This document shows positions 38,179 to 52,461 of a DNA stretch of 64,000 nucleotides, piece by piece. The stretch is from Rhabdornis inornatus (lineage: Eukaryota > Chordata > Aves > Passeriformes > Rhabdornithidae). A program made the position numbers and the translations under genes. The DNA lies in assembly GCA_013397075.1 (NCBI GenBank), contig VWZS01008810.1:1488001-1552000 (forward strand), written 5' to 3'. The notes under the pieces are model-generated. The model had not been told where the DNA came from and searched no databases. It worked only from the letters and a program-made list of their open reading frames with translations. Every line of letters begins with the position of its first letter. The stretch's first letter is position 1.

Positions 38179-41100
38179 CTATGTGTCCATGTTTTGTTTC
38201 CCCCTGCTTTTAAGCAAAATTATGTGATTTATCACAGTGCTTTACTTTGAATCCTAGCTCAGTGAAATAATTCAACACATAGCTCTTTTTTATTATGCTT
38301 TTATTTCAGCAAGCTGATTTTTTGCACAATGGGATAGTGTTTGGACACCTGAAAATTCAAATGAAAAGGAGAACTTTTACTTGAGTAGTTTTTGACCAAC
38401 TTTTCTAAGTAGATGATGCTATTTGTAGAATTTTGACAATTTATATATGTTTTCTATATATTGGATGCACTTGCTTGTGCAAACACAACCTATTGTATGT
38501 TTTGCTTACAATATTAATGCAGCATATCACATGTTATCTGGGTCACATCACTTATGTGTAGTGATGAGTAGTTGCTACTTTATGGCCCGGCTTCCACGTT
38601 TGTGCATCTCATTCCAGTTTGAAAGATGAGAGACACCCAGAGCTCAATGTAGAGAAACAAACCCCTGCTGAAATCTGCAGTAAAACCAATCTGTCTGATA
38701 AGGCTTACCAAAACAGTGAATATCTCTAGAAAAGTCTCAAGATGAAGAGACCAATAGAAGAACAAGCAATGCAACACATTTTTGATTGACATAGAAAAAG
38801 TTGTAGAACTAATCACTAATCATGGTATGCTATAGTTAGTATAACTTTAATTTGACTGGTTATTAAGTATTTTGGGGGGAGAGAGAAGTCTGATTTGCCA
38901 TCAGATTCACAACTATGTAGTTAGATTTTAAATACCTTTCTTACCACTAAGCATATGCCTACAGTCTCATAACAACAGCCACCAAATATACCATTTGATG
39001 TTTCCAGCTAATTTGGACAGTATACTCAAAGGCTAAGGCAGATACTCACATGTTTTAGCACAACCCATGCAAACTTTTCATTGTATCTAACTCACATGCA
39101 AGTAATTGGGACTGAATTTGCAAATTTGCAAAGCTTTCTTTTCCCCCTTAAAACTGATTTTTCTTTCTGTGAGGGTTTTTTTTTTTCTTTTTTTGCACAG
39201 TTCATGTGAATCAGGCTTTAAAACATTGGGCATAAGTCTGAGAGTAATAGTAACCATGGATGTGAGGCAAAGGAGAATTAGTAGCAGCCCTAGGTATCAG
39301 TGGGTGCGAAGGTCTCTGTCATTAAGGACCACACTAAATAAACATGCTAGAATATGATTGCTTTATTGCTCTTTGCTCATTTTATGTCATTTTATTGCCC
39401 CACTAATGACTATAGAATTAGGTGTGTAAGGGAGGTCTGAAAATGTAGAGCTAAAAGAGGTACATAGACAAGTGTGTGTGTCCTGTAGAGATTCCAATTT
39501 CTCATCATGGATGATGGAGAGACTAATTTACCTTGCATGGATGAGTGAGGGTAGGGAGGGAGGCAGAAAGGGACATCAACAGCAGATCCATTTCTGAGCT
39601 TCATTCTTACTTTAGTACCCCTGATGATTTCTATGTGTCTTTATAGTGATCCCAGTGGGAGACACTGTGTTGTTTCAAGTAGTGGGTTTTTTTTCCTCCA
39701 CTATTAGCCAAATGGTAAATTCCTGATCCAGGGGCTATACATGAAAATACGCAGATAGGAATTTATTTAATATATGTTTAACTGTTGAATAAAATAGTGT
39801 AATTTATGATAATGCCAGAATTAATCTGGCATGCTAGTGTAACAGTATCACTCCTGAGGACAGAAAGTACTGATGGGCTAATAATTTTACTGCTTTCTAT
39901 TTTGCATGCACTGCAGTTTACAAAATCAATAAAGAATGTAGTACCTCAGCAGACTTACAATTTAGACTGTAAGAATCTCTGTTCTTGACTAAAGTCCTGT
40001 TGTATCTAAATAAGGGAAGTTAGTTTCATCCCTGGTGTTTAGAAGTGATTTTCTGTGTTGTCACTTTCTTTCAAGGGAAAGTAGGATGTATTACCCATAA
40101 GATTTTAAGTAATGTAAAAGGCAAAACAAAGAATGCTGCTGAAGCAGGTGGATATTTTTGAAATACAAAAAGCTAAAAATGGCATGCTTTTATTTGGATC
40201 TTAAGAGCATGAAATTATATTTGGGGTGCAGAAAGCAAATTGTCTTTCAGAACTTTATGAGTGACCAGTGCATATTTTGTTTGGATTTAAGACTTGCTCA
40301 TAAATGCATAGACTACACATACATAAGAATGCATAGAATTAATAGGCAACATTGAAATAAATATATATAAAGCAAGAAATTGGTAGTGCCTGTCTAGATA
40401 AAGCTTAGCATTTAAAAGGGCAGTTCACCCCACCCAAGAAAAGTCAGCAAGGCTGCAAGAGTTGTAAAGTAGTTTCTCAAGGTTACTACAAAATGTCCCT
40501 TTGTTTCTTTCATGCCTTCATCTTTTTTGAAATGCTGTGCACACAGTCAAATTAAAATTGTTTTTCTTTCAGGCTTTTCTACTACAAATCCTGTTTTACT
40601 ATGTAGTTTACCCAGTTTACCTAAACATTAGTCATCCAAAGAGCAGGGGATCTTTTATTCATATGCTTCTTTGTCAATAGAACCACAGCCTTAAAAACCA
40701 TTTTGTCTTCTATTCCATACATGTAATCCTTCCAGATAGTATTTCAAGACATTTTATAAATTCTATGCTTTTTTACTCTACAAGTGGAAGAAAATCCGGC
40801 ATCAGTGTTGTCTGATGACTTAAGCATTTTCTTTAATCTTCAGAAATGCCTTTATACCTTGAATGAAAGCACTGTATTCTCAACTTTTATAATCCAAATA
40901 AGAATTTTATTTAGGAGAATAGTTGGTTTGCATTGCAGGTAGCTTAGCATTTATTTTACTCTTATTGGCTGCAGGTATTACCTAGAAATGAGGATGGAAA
41001 CACAGCCTAGAAAATCAGCCTTTCCTCATCTGTTTCTGAAGAACTGAAGTGTCTGTGCTTTGTTGTTTTGTTTTCTGAGTGTAAGTAAAGTTTTGCTGCA

Positions 41101-42039
41101 TGCTTCACTAACCTCCTTGCTTGCTAGAGACTGTATCATTTTCTGACCTATTTGAACATGCCTATCACTCAGAAACTGACAGCCATTTAGAGATGAATCA
41201 GTTGTGAAGATCATGTGCTTCTGAAAGCCATATAAATACCTATGAATTTGGAGAAGCTGGTGGTAGGTTGGTAGAAGATATGCACACCCCAAAAATTTTT
41301 GCTGAATTGTATCATTATTTTGTCCACCCAAGGCTGTGTGTACTCCTCATCAGGCAATTGTTCCCTCATCATATCTTATTATTTTCTCCAGTTCAGATTT
41401 TCCAATATCCTTCGGGCAAAATTTGGAAGACCTGTGAGCAACTAGTTACTTCTTTCTTTTTTTTTTTAATCGGTATGATTTAGTCAGCTAATTAAGGACA
41501 AGTCCAACATGTATTGACCATGAAGACCTTATACTTGAAAGCTGATGATTTTTTTCTACTGATTTCATTAGACTTTGAATGATCAGAGATTCTTCAGTTC
41601 TGGGCCTTAAATATACATCACTTGAAAAAATATTCTTCTCCTTTCCACTTTTTAAGTGAATTCTACCTTGAGTGCTTTCCTCTGTACCCCAGTAAGCTCC
41701 ATGATTCTTGCTCCTTTTTACTCAGCAGCAGCTTGTGTTTTGAATTCAGTCCCACTTGGTTCATCATGACTTTTTTGCAAATTTTTCATGTTTTATAACA
41801 CTACTTTTGCTCAATTTGTGCAAACATCTTTTGGACTTGTTACAATTTGATTTTTGTCAGGGAGAGTTCCAAAAAAGAGAAAATGATGGGCAGAGGAAAT
41901 GCTGCTAGTGTATATCTTATTTGCAATTCTAATAACAGCAGCTTTGTGAATTTGAACACATTAGTAAAGAGCACTTCATTCAAGTGCATATTACCACAGA
42001 ACTTGCTAAACATGCCTAAGAATAATGTTATTCCAATTT

Positions 42040-42260
42040 GAGCAAATTAGATGGATAACATAATTTACAGCAGTTGTTAATTATGCATCAGCTTAATCAC
42101 AGCATAATTCTGTTAATTGCTTATCACAATGGGGTTAACTTTCTGTCATTTATATTTCTTTAATTTTTAATTAGAATAATACACTTGATATTTTTCACTG
42201 GCCACTTTATAAAAAAGTAGTCATGATGCAAATGTTCAGCACGATAATACTCTAAGAGAT
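42040..42260. promoter_or_regulatory. Homeodomain/HNF1-motif-rich block; candidate enhancer
   Basis: Several TAAT-core words cluster here: GTTAATTATGCAT at 42076-42088 (10 of 13 positions of the HNF1 palindrome when the central N counts as a match), then CTTAATCAC, CTGTTAATTGC, GGGGTTAAC and TTTTAATTAGAATAA. No repeat family is recognised. The block lies about 13.6 kb upstream of the P1-like exon. AT-rich DNA produces such words by chance, so the call is tentative. Confidence 0.25.
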
Positions 42261-43029
42261 CTCCTGAGTCACCGATTTGGCTGATGTCACCAACCCATAT
42301 AATACCTTTCATAAATTTCTCTCCATGTCTTTAAACCAGTTAGGTTCCTTGCCTCTGCTGCCCAAATGGAGGAGGTTTGTTGCAGTGCCATAGCCCTGAC
42401 ATGTTTAGAAGCTTTCCACTTGCCAGCCTCAAATTTATGCCTTTGTTCTTATGGCAGATTTGTTTTATTGTCTAAATAAGTTTTTCCCCTATGTAGCTTA
42501 CAGCACATGATTTATTTGTAGAATAAACTCCCTCTCACTTTTCACTTCCCTGAGATGGGCAAACCAACTCCTTTTAGCCTCCTTCAGTGAGATCTACATT
42601 CTTGTGCCTTGAACATGGCTGGCAAGCCATTAGTGCTCCTTAATTCCAGCTGTAATGGCAGCTTTTAACTCCACTTCTCGTGTAGATGGAAGCAGAAATG
42701 CCATTCACTGTCAGATGAATGACAGATAGCAGGAGGTGTAGGTGAATTCTGCTGGCTGTAGGAAATGAGTCCAGAAGTGATTGGTTGGCTTCTTATTCTG
42801 GCTAAATTAACAGATATGGCAGAGTCTTAATTACAGCTGTTTGAGATATCTAAGTCAATTTTTTCAAACCAAGCCCATCATGGTAATTTTATTTATGTAT
42901 ACACCTGAAAAATAGGTAGTGCTATTAATGCTAGTAATTTAGCCTGGGCAAGCTGTTGTGATTCTTAGGGAATAAATTTTTCATTATAAATTGTAATACT
43001 GGTAAACAACTCGAGAACAATCCTGTACT

Positions 43030-43725
43030 GAGGAGAGAATTAGAGGACTAGCTGGGAAAAAACTGTGCTGTGAACCAGAGTCTTGGTAGACAGTAAGCAG
43101 AGCATGACCCAGCAGTGAATCCCAGGAGAAGAGGGCCAACAGAATCCTGGCCTGTATTAGCAGAGCTCAGGGAAATTATTATTTCCTTTTACTCAGCACT
43201 TGTTAGATGACATCTAAAATGGTGCAACTTTGCCCACTTGCTGCCTTCTTTCTGTAAGGAAATAAATGGATTAACTGAAGAAAGTTCACTGGAGGGCCAC
43301 CAAGATGGTAAAGGGCTGATGCACCTGACCAGCTGAGGAGAAGCTAATAGACCGGAGTTGTTTCAGTCTAGAGATGGCTTTGTGGGACAGACCCTCACAA
43401 CAGCCTCTGCTACCTCAAGGCTGTCTGTGAAAAGATGGACTTTCACTGTGGTACAGGTAAGAGGTCTATGATGGCTAAGAGGACTAGAAGTCTGTGGATG
43501 TAAGTTGAAATAAAAGTATTCAGACTGAATGTAAGGAGAAGAATTCCCATTGTGAGAACCAGGGGACACCAGGTCCAGTAGGAAAATAGAATACCTGGAG
43601 AGGTTAGGCAGTCTCCATTCTTCAAAGTACTTTCGGATATGACTATTTTAAAACCTTAGCAACCTGATGTGACATGCATTGAGAAGAAAGTTGAACCTGA
43701 TGATCTCCTGAGAACCTTGAAGTAA
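43030..43725 (+). mobile_element. Degraded CR1 LINE fragment, sense
   Basis: The order of weak matches follows the plus-strand CR1 3' region: GGAGGGCCACCAAGATGGT, then CAGCTGAGGAGAAGCTAATAG, GGAGTTGTTTCAGTCTAGAG, and finally AAGTTGAACCTGATGATCTC. Substitutions and small indels are abundant. The left edge is uncertain. Confidence 0.6.
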
Positions 43726-43917
43726 AAGATTAAGTATGTACTCAAGATTCCTTATGTCCATAGTAGTATTTGATTGGGTTCTTTCTTTTGGACTCATAAA
43801 ACTTGCTAATGGATGTTACACAAATACCCAGTCATTTAGTTCTCTCCTGTATGTCTTCTTTCTTGACTGGGTTTTATATTCAGATCCCTTTCAGAAAATA
43901 CCTCTTGAAGTAATATT

Positions 43918-43992
43918 TTCTTTCTAATTTTATTTTTATTTCTGTTTTTCCTTTTTTTTCTCTTTTTCCTTTTCTTTTTCTTCCTTCACTTC
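43918..43992. repeat. Pyrimidine-rich (T/C) tract
   Basis: About 75 bases are almost entirely T and C on the plus strand, with imperfect TTTTCC and TTTTTCT units. It directly follows the degraded CR1 region and a short unique stretch. Confidence 0.8.
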
Positions 43993-44445
43993 AAAACAAT
44001 GTAATAACACAGTCTGCTACAATATTACTTTAGTCATTTTAATTCCCTTCAGTCTTGGAAATTAGCAAAGAGCCCAGTATCCTTTCACCTTTGAGTATTT
44101 GTTTGTCTCTCCTAAATAGTGAAAAAGATGACTTATGTAAGATCAAACTGGTTACAGAAAAGATTGTGTCTTCATGGTTTTTTAGTATTTAGTATTTTTA
44201 GTATCCAATGATTCTGAACACTTTGGATTCCTAAAGTAATTACTTCTGCTACACTTCCCAGGAATGGTTGGTTTTCAGATATTTTTAAACTGTTCCTTTC
44301 AAGATAACAAAAGACAACAGTACTGTGGTGGTGTTTCTTTTTTTTCCCCCAAGAACACTATGTAGATCAAATGAGACAAGTCACATCAGTCTTCAGCTGG
44401 AAAATACAATGTTTCCTACCCCTAAGATGTATTATATGTAAAAAA

Positions 44446-44446
44446 N
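44446..44446. other. Single undetermined base in a poly(A) run
   Basis: A lone N inside an A run (44441-44455), probably reflecting homopolymer uncertainty. Confidence 0.97.
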
Positions 44447-47199
44447 AAAAAAAAGTAAGTGTAACAAAGAAGTTCCAGTGTTGTTCAGAGTTTAACTTAC
44501 TCAAAAGCCCTGGCAAGCCCAAGTTTTAGCAAGAAATGCCATCTTTATTAAACCAACCAGGACTTCCACTTCAAACAGCCAACACTGCTATTCTTTTTGG
44601 TTCAGCTGTTATGTTGTTGATAGATTTAGCAGTCATACACTAAAACTGCTAGACTCTGACTGTAGACCTTACATCACTTTAAAAAGAAAATCATGTTAGT
44701 CCTATTTTTTCACTCACCTGCAGATTCTGAAAGTTTTCAAATAGCTTTTTCATTGTATGTGTGATCTACTTGAACATAAATAGGACACAACCAGTAGTGA
44801 CATTTCTGTCACCTAAGGTGATCTTTGTTTCCTTGCATACAACTGCTACCGACTCAGCTTTCCAGATTCCTAAACAAATAGTTATTTTTGATTAGGACAG
44901 TCTTTTCTACTGCTTCTTTTCCGAAGCTGAAGGACTACATTTTCACAGGAAGTTACTTTTGCCATTCTCCTAAATCAGATAGGAGTATTTAAATACTTAG
45001 GTGTTTTAAATGCCAATTTATTAACAAAACTCAGTTATCAAAAGTGGACTGTCACCTTAGATATTTTCTCACGTGTCTAGTTAAAGCAATGTTATCTAGA
45101 AGATAATCAACTTCAGGTGTTGTCAGGGCATTTAATCAGTAGCAAGTACAGTTCACAGCTGCTTTTTCTCCTTAATCAGATGAAAATATGTGTATTTTTA
45201 CTGCATTGTTTTAGAGAAGACTCCAAAACTTTGGAGTGCAACAACTTTTATGTGTCTTCGGAGATAAATTTAACGAATCTGTTGTGATTTCTCCTTTTTA
45301 TCAAAATAGAGTATAGCTTTGAGAAGGCAGCTTAACTTCAAGCTGTTCCTGTGACTGTGTATGTGCGTCACAGTCCTGGCCCTAGGAGATGCATCTGAAC
45401 AGTGTCTCAGCAAGGTGGGGAAGTGACCCGTGTCTTCTGCATACCTTGTATTTCTGGTTGTCAGGCCAGAAGAGGTATCAGCCAGGAAAAGAACCTGTAT
45501 GCTTTGTGCACCTTCTAAAGAAAATTATAGTCCTTTGGTCATGGGGATTTTGGGTGCCGATTCACGAACCAGAAGTGCAGGCAAGACCATGCAGGACAAC
45601 TGTCCCTCATTTGGATATAGTAACTTAATATTTGCTTTGTTGCCTTCTGAGGAATGATCTTCATCCTGCTTATTTTTAGTTTGTCTTTTAAGTCTGATTC
45701 TGTTAATGCTCAATTGGTATAATGCATCATTTTAAGATTTCACATATTGCCATTTTTATGAAGTTGGCTTATTCTTCTCTTGAAGCTCACACGCTCTGAA
45801 ATATATTTTAAGTTGGTAAAAACATTAATTATTGAACTAGGACATTAAAATATTTTTTTAAGATGTAAAGGATGTTTTTCCTGGCATTCGTAAGCTGTAG
45901 CAGTTGTGCTACATGATATATTTTCAGTTTTGGGAACATGCTCCAGTGGAAAGTGTGGGTCTCCATCCAGGCTCTCCACCTTCAGCTCTCTTCTCAGATT
46001 TTGGGGAGACATTTGTGTAAATTCACCTCACCTAACTCTAGGTGTTTCAGTTGTTTGAGCACTTTAGTTAGACAACCAATGGGAAGAAATGGAGATGATT
46101 CTGTTCTTTTAACCTCCTGTTAAAGATACGTTGAGGAATCTGTTTAGATGTGCCTGTTTCTGATCATTATATACAATGGGAATTGAATGTTTGGTTTGTG
46201 TGCAGGCAACTGTATTGTAGACACGTGGACTCAAGTGTCATAAACACTATCTTTAGTTGTCCTTTGCCTCATTTCTCTGTTTATTAAAAGGTGACTATAG
46301 TTTGTCCCTCTCTCACAGATGGGGAAATAATCTTACTGATTGCAAAGTTCTCAGATAAAATGATGGAGCCTTCCTACATGAATACATTAAAAACAAGGAA
46401 TACAGCCATATGAATATTGTTCAGGTCCAGAAAATCCATGCAGACCCAACTGTTATCTATACTATTGGAGGTAAACTTGATCATGTAACCTACATTATTG
46501 CAGCTAAACTTATTTTTTCATATTTTATCTTGCATTGTGCTTTTATGCATAACTGCACTTATGACCATTTCTCAATGTTTCCTCTTACCTCCTCTCAAGA
46601 TAGAAACTAATTAAAACCTTACTAGACCTCTTCTCTCATATCTTCCATGCCAGTGAATTTTTTTCCTGCTCAGCTCAATCAGTGTTCTGGCTTCATTAAT
46701 TAAAAGAAATGCACCCCAACTTATTTTCTAATTTTTATCATCAGCCTTTAAAACAGACTTCTACTGATTTTCAGCCTGTTAAAGTCACTGTTTAAAATCT
46801 GTTGGGAGCAGATATATCTGTACTTCTGTGAAGTCACAGTATTTAATGTTTTGTTCCTACCTGGGAACACACCTAACCTGTTAAATTTAAAGAGATAACC
46901 ACTGGCCAATTGAAGAACATCTGTATGTGTACAGCAAAGCAAATGCTTGAGCTCTTTCTCCAGAGGATTCACCTTTGTGCTCACTGGGATCTGATTTTTC
47001 TGTGCTTAGAGTATAGATATCTGTGCCAATAAAGATATCAGGTGTCCTTCATCTCCCTGATTCTTAAGACAGCCCCATTGTTTGAATTTTCAAGGAGATA
47101 GTGTTGTCAGTTCATGTCTGGAGAAAGCAAGAATTACTTTGTTCTCTTAAGAAATATAATGTAATAATTTTAGGGAGAAGGCTTCAGTAAGACCTTATA

Positions 47200-47549
47200 G
47201 CAGGTTTCAGTAGTTGAAGGTGGCCTACAAGAAGGTTAGAGAGAGATTTTTTGTAAGGGCATGCAGTGATAGGACAAGGAGGAAAGTATTAAAACTTCAA
47301 GACAGTGAGTTTAGATTGGATATTAGGAAGAAATTCTTTACTGTGAGGTTGGTGAGACACTGGAAGCGGTTGAGAAGGCATCCACAGAGAAGTTGTCGAT
47401 GCCCCATCTCTGGAAGAGTTCAAGGTCAGGCTGGATAGAGCTTTGAGCAACCTGGTCTAGTGGAAGGTGTCCCTGCCCATGGCAGAGGAGTTGGAATTAG
47501 ATGATCTTTGAGATCTTTTTCAACCCTAATCATTCTATGGTTTTATGGA
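47200..47549 (+). mobile_element. CR1 LINE 3' end, sense
   Basis: The sequence contains AGTGATAGGACAAGGAGG, TTTAGATTGGATATTAGGAA and GAAATTCTTTACTGTGAGG, and ends in TCATTCTATGGTTTTATGG, the degenerate ATTCTATG terminal octamers of CR1. Orientation is left to right. An ORF across it is the residual CR1 ORF2 end and is not a host gene. Confidence 0.88.
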
Positions 47550-49371
47550 AATCAAGGTATTGTACACACATGCCTTCCTAGGCTGTGAATTGTTCTAAAA
47601 ACTTATTTTGATGCATAAAATGGAGTTACTTTGATACTTTAAAGAGCTGATCTGAAATATGGTTGAAACAGAGACTATGCCTTTATGCTTTCTCATTGTT
47701 CTTTTGTTCAGGGAGTATTTGAAGTTTTTGTTCGATTGTCATAGTTTCACTCTAAACTGATAGTCTTTAATATGCTGTGAACTTCTCATTAACTCATTTT
47801 TGTAGCAATAGCAATTAGAGAACTTCTTAAGCTAAGCATAACTGTGCTAGTGTCTTTGAAGAGTTAAACTGAGTATATTGACACAACGTTCTTTCTGCAG
47901 GAATGTGATGAGTCAGCTTAGGCTCTAGTTAAAAATTTTAATTTTAGACAGAGTAACTGAAAAGAATGGCACTTGTCTGATTATTCAGTTATTTAATTAG
48001 CCTTTTACGTAGGATCAGGAGTTATATAGTCACTAGCATGGGCAGAAGTGTAGAGAGTTTGTTTTGAAATGTTATGTAGAATACATAACTCATTCACCAG
48101 GGGATAGAATATAGAAATTAGAAGATTTGCTATGACTAATTATCTCAAAGAAAAGAAAGATCCCAGGCAAGGCTAAAAAAAAGACTACCAAACAAACCTT
48201 GCCTTGATACTGGTTAACCTCTTTTTGAACTCTTTTATTGTGTATGACAAAGGCAAGGGTGTTTATCTGTGGAAAAAAAATCTTATTATATGGTATTTCT
48301 AAGATAACTGTGGGTAAATTGTAAGTTAATTTTATCTAATTAGCTATATAAAACATTGTTTATGAGCAGGTTTGTATAAAACCTGCCAAGAAGGCTTATT
48401 AAGAAATTACTAATCACCTGGGGATGACTGAACAGGAGTGCTTAGTCTTGCTTATCAGTAGCATGATGGTTTGGTTTTATCTTATGCCTGAACTCTTTCC
48501 TCTTTTCTTCTCATTTCACTCTGCTCTCCAGGACAACTCTCTGATTAATTTTCCTGTGTGTAGCAGAAAATAATAAGTTACCTGATTTAAGCAAATAATT
48601 AACAAGCGTATCCAGTCATTTAACTGTACCTCAGCAAATCTCACCACAAAATTCTCTGCTACAAAAATCCCTTAAGCCCTCTAAATAGTCAACACTTCAT
48701 GGCTATAGTGAGTTTTCAAGAATAAAATGAACTAAAGAATATTAAGTTAAAATAGAAATATTACTGCCAAGTTCTACCTAATAGTAATTCAAATAAGAAT
48801 AAACCTAATCTGTTGCAATGTAAAAAGCAAAAGTATCCTGGTTTTTATCCTTCCTCCCCATAAATATGTTCAATTTTCTAATAGTGCCTGCTTACCTCAG
48901 ATAGGGTAAGCAAATCTACTGTTAATCTGGGCACAAAGCAAACACAGAAATGGATTGAACTGGCAAAATACAAATTTGCTATTAGTTAATGGAGAGAATT
49001 TGGACATGGACAACACAATGTGAAGAATTACTAAGAATCTGTATGTAGAAGGGAGACCTTCCCCCTGTCAGATTAATTTTTGTAGGTATACTTAATACTC
49101 AGGGATAATTCAAGAGGCAAATTCCGCTGTCATGAAAACACTGACAATAGATTCCTGTGTGTACATACTTATGTTTAAACACGTGTACATAAACCAAGAT
49201 TTTAAATCTGCATAACATTTGATATCTACATGGCTTGCAGTCTACTGTGGACATGTCCTGGAATGGCTAGATAAAGGAGCATAACTATTCTGTGTCCTGA
49301 GTCTTTGCTACCTAACACTTGTATCTGGCATACTGTGGTCTGACTGAATAGAAAATATTAGGATACACTAG

Positions 49372-49760
49372 ACTAGAAGAGATTGGAATAGAGTAGAATA
49401 GAATGGTTCAGTTGAAAGGGACTTACAACAGCTATCTAGTCCAACTGCCTGATCAAATCAACGCTGATCAAATTAAAACCTTGATGAGCATTGTCCAAAG
49501 GCCTCTTAGACACTGGCAGGCTTGGGGCACTGATCACTTCACTTGGAAATACTTCCATGTTCAACCACCCTCTGGTAAAAAAATTCTTCCCAGTATCCGC
49601 TTTAAACCTCTTCTGACACAGCTTTAAACCATTCCCATTCAGCCTATCTCTGGATATAAGGGAGAAGAGATCACCATCTCCATCCCTCTCTACTTCCTGT
49701 CTTCAGAAAGCTGTAGAGAGCAATGTAGGGGCACCCCTCAGCCTGCTTTTTGAATTACTG
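49372..49760 (-). mobile_element. CR1 LINE 3' fragment, antisense
   Basis: GAATAGAATGGTTCAGTTGA leads into AAGGGACTTACAACAGCTAT and CTAGTCCAACTGCCTGATCA, followed later by a GGGAGAAGAGATCACCATCT-type segment. This is an inverted CR1 3' end of an older subfamily. The preceding AGATTGGAATAGAGTAGAAT is a degenerate terminal-octamer-like run. Confidence 0.78.
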
Positions 49761-52429
49761 TCTTCAAGCTTCCACTTCACTGTTACTTGTTCTTCTGAAT
49801 CTTCCCACAGAAATGTGCTACTTCAGCTGGCACCATCATGGCCTTGAGTCTTCCATCACCCTGACACATGCTCTCCCTCAGTGCAGCTGTGCAGCTAGCT
49901 GCTGACATTTAGTGATGGTCTGTAATGCAATGGTCCATGTTTGACTTCTTGGCTATGAGATGGCTTTTCCCCAAATATTTCCTACTGATGGTATTATTTG
50001 CTGAAAGGCTGTCACAGATATACCATCAGTTTCACTAAACCATTAACAAAGAGTAGCAGGGGACATCTGCAAAATAAAGAATATACTGTCTTAATAATTT
50101 TGCTGTGTGAAAATTATGAGTGAATACAATGTGAGAATCATCCTCAAAATAACTTTCTGTTAACGAGAGAACACAACTAAGGGTTTATGAACTGCAATCT
50201 GTCTTATACTTTGTGAGATGCTACCCAGGTCACTCATTGATATATGTGTGCATGTGTAAGTGATAAATAAAATCAGATAAACCGGACGGCTTTGTCTACC
50301 TTCACCTTAAGAGTGGATGTAACATCTCTTTGCATATGACACCATTATATTACTGTTGCTGTCCTAGCATCATATCCCCTCAATGACACTGTGGTATATA
50401 AAGTGCATAAATAAATCATTTATCCTTTTAGAATTAGATGGAGTGAATTATATTTGGAATAGAGAGGGAGAATCTGAAAGTAGGCTATGTCCTCAGCAAG
50501 TGTAAATTATCCTTAAAATTATCCTGCAGCAACTATTCTTCAGGCTCGAAATATTTTAGAGCTTTCATATTCCTTTGATATTTTCCCTCAGCTACTGACA
50601 GGGCAAATACCAAAGTGGATGCAAGATTAAAATTGTAAATTGCTCATCAAAGAATTTGGAGTACTTGATCTCTTACTCAGCTTTGAAACTCTGATGTAGA
50701 TTACTCATTGACATCTTAATAACTATTTTGGGATTATTTCAAGCTCTAAAGAGTGCTGTAGGGTGGGTCCATAGTATTTAACAAGTCAGATACCAGGCAT
50801 ATCCTTTGTTTTTTGTATTTATTCACATGCATAACCGTTGAAGTTGTAGGTGGTTGTTCTGAAAGACAAATAGTATTTTAAGCCAAAAACATAAATATGA
50901 CAGCAATCAGACCTCACAATAATTATCTGTTCCCTGTTATGCCAAAATAAAAAAAAAAATAAACACAACCCTCAACATAATTTATAAAAGAAAGCTATAT
51001 GTGCTGTATGTTAGAGTGGAACTCAACATAATGAATGACCAATTTAACTGCAAAAAGAGGCAAATTCAATATGTGCAAGAATCTCCTTTCTATAGAATGC
51101 CTGGGGTGGTCTAAGTGTCTAAAAATGTGAGTAATGAAAACAGGCTTAGCCTGGATTTCCTGCAAAGATCTGTACTTCAGTTTCACCTGGCATGATTTGT
51201 TGCAGCTAATCTTACCACGTTGCCTAATAAGCGTGCTGTGAAAACCTCTTACTCAATTCTGGTACTGACTTTGCTTTTCTCGTGTTTTGTTTAACCACTT
51301 TTTTTTTAGGACAAAGTGAAAAGTCTAAGTGCCATAAATTTACTTGTTGAAGGTGATAGTTGGTTCTGGGTTTGAGTAGTATGAGATGATGCTTTTGGTC
51401 ACCTTAGTGGAAGTCTTAGTGTTATATATTTATTCTCATGATCCATAAATTGTTCTGAAAAATCCTTTCACATTTACCAGCTCAAAGGCAACTTTGTCCT
51501 GTTTAGCTCTGAATTTTTTGGGAGAGGTGGGGGAGGGAGGGGGGGCACATGGCAACATTACAAGCCTTGCTGTAATATCTTAGATTTGTAGAGGACTGTA
51601 GCTGTATTTCCATCGTGTTACCTAGGTGTTAAGCAAAAAGGCTATTTCTTTTTGAAGAAGCTTGGTAATGCACGTTTTTTTAGATCTGATCCAACCCTAA
51701 AATTTTTATTTATTTAAAAAATAAAAAGCCAGCAATCTCCATCAAATAAAGTAATACCACAGTATTACAAAGCTTTCCATGTCAAACATGTCATAATTTT
51801 ATGTTTTAGAATAGAAGCAAACATTTCCCAGTCCTTACTCATGCACCACGTACGAAGCACTTGGGGGTGGGTGTCAGTAGAGCTGATGTGATGGTGACTA
51901 GCAGTGTTCTCCCTGGCACTGAGGGTGTGTTCCAGGAGAGGGAAGCTCAGTCTGTGGCATTACGTGGGCGTGTATTTTTGTAAGCCAAAGATGAGATTGC
52001 CCATGAATGTGTGGAAATTTTCACACTGCTTCCTAGGTAGCAAGCTTTTGGCAAATAAACTCTTGGCTTGGAGGTCTTTGAGTTTACTGTAGTAAGGAGG
52101 CATTCTGGCTCAGCTCATATGGTTTCTTTAGGGCTTTTTAGTATGGTCTCCATGCATACCCTGTCCTACATGTGCTAACCATCGAGGGGAAACAGATCAA
52201 AATGTGTGTTTTGCCAGGATTCTGGATAAATATGACAGATAATTGGCAAAAACAGGATGCCTTCCAAGTATGTCCACCACAACTCACCGTACTTGCAAAG
52301 CAGGAAAAAGAGTGAAAGTGTGTTCTTACCCAGAATACATGGGAAACAAGAAAAAAAAAAACCTTTAAAGTAACACTTTTTTCTGGCAACCTACATTTCT
52401 TGCCAAGTTGGAAAGGTAAAAGGACATAT

Positions 52430-52461
52430 TTAAAAAAAAGCAAAAAACAAAAAACAAAACC
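52430..52461. repeat. A-rich (AAAAAAC)n tract
   Basis: Imperfect CAAAAAA units over about 30 bp. Confidence 0.85.

Noticed and set aside
47214..47438. 74-codon Arg/Lys-rich ORF
   Set aside because: It lies inside a CR1 3' end and is decayed LINE coding sequence, not a host gene.
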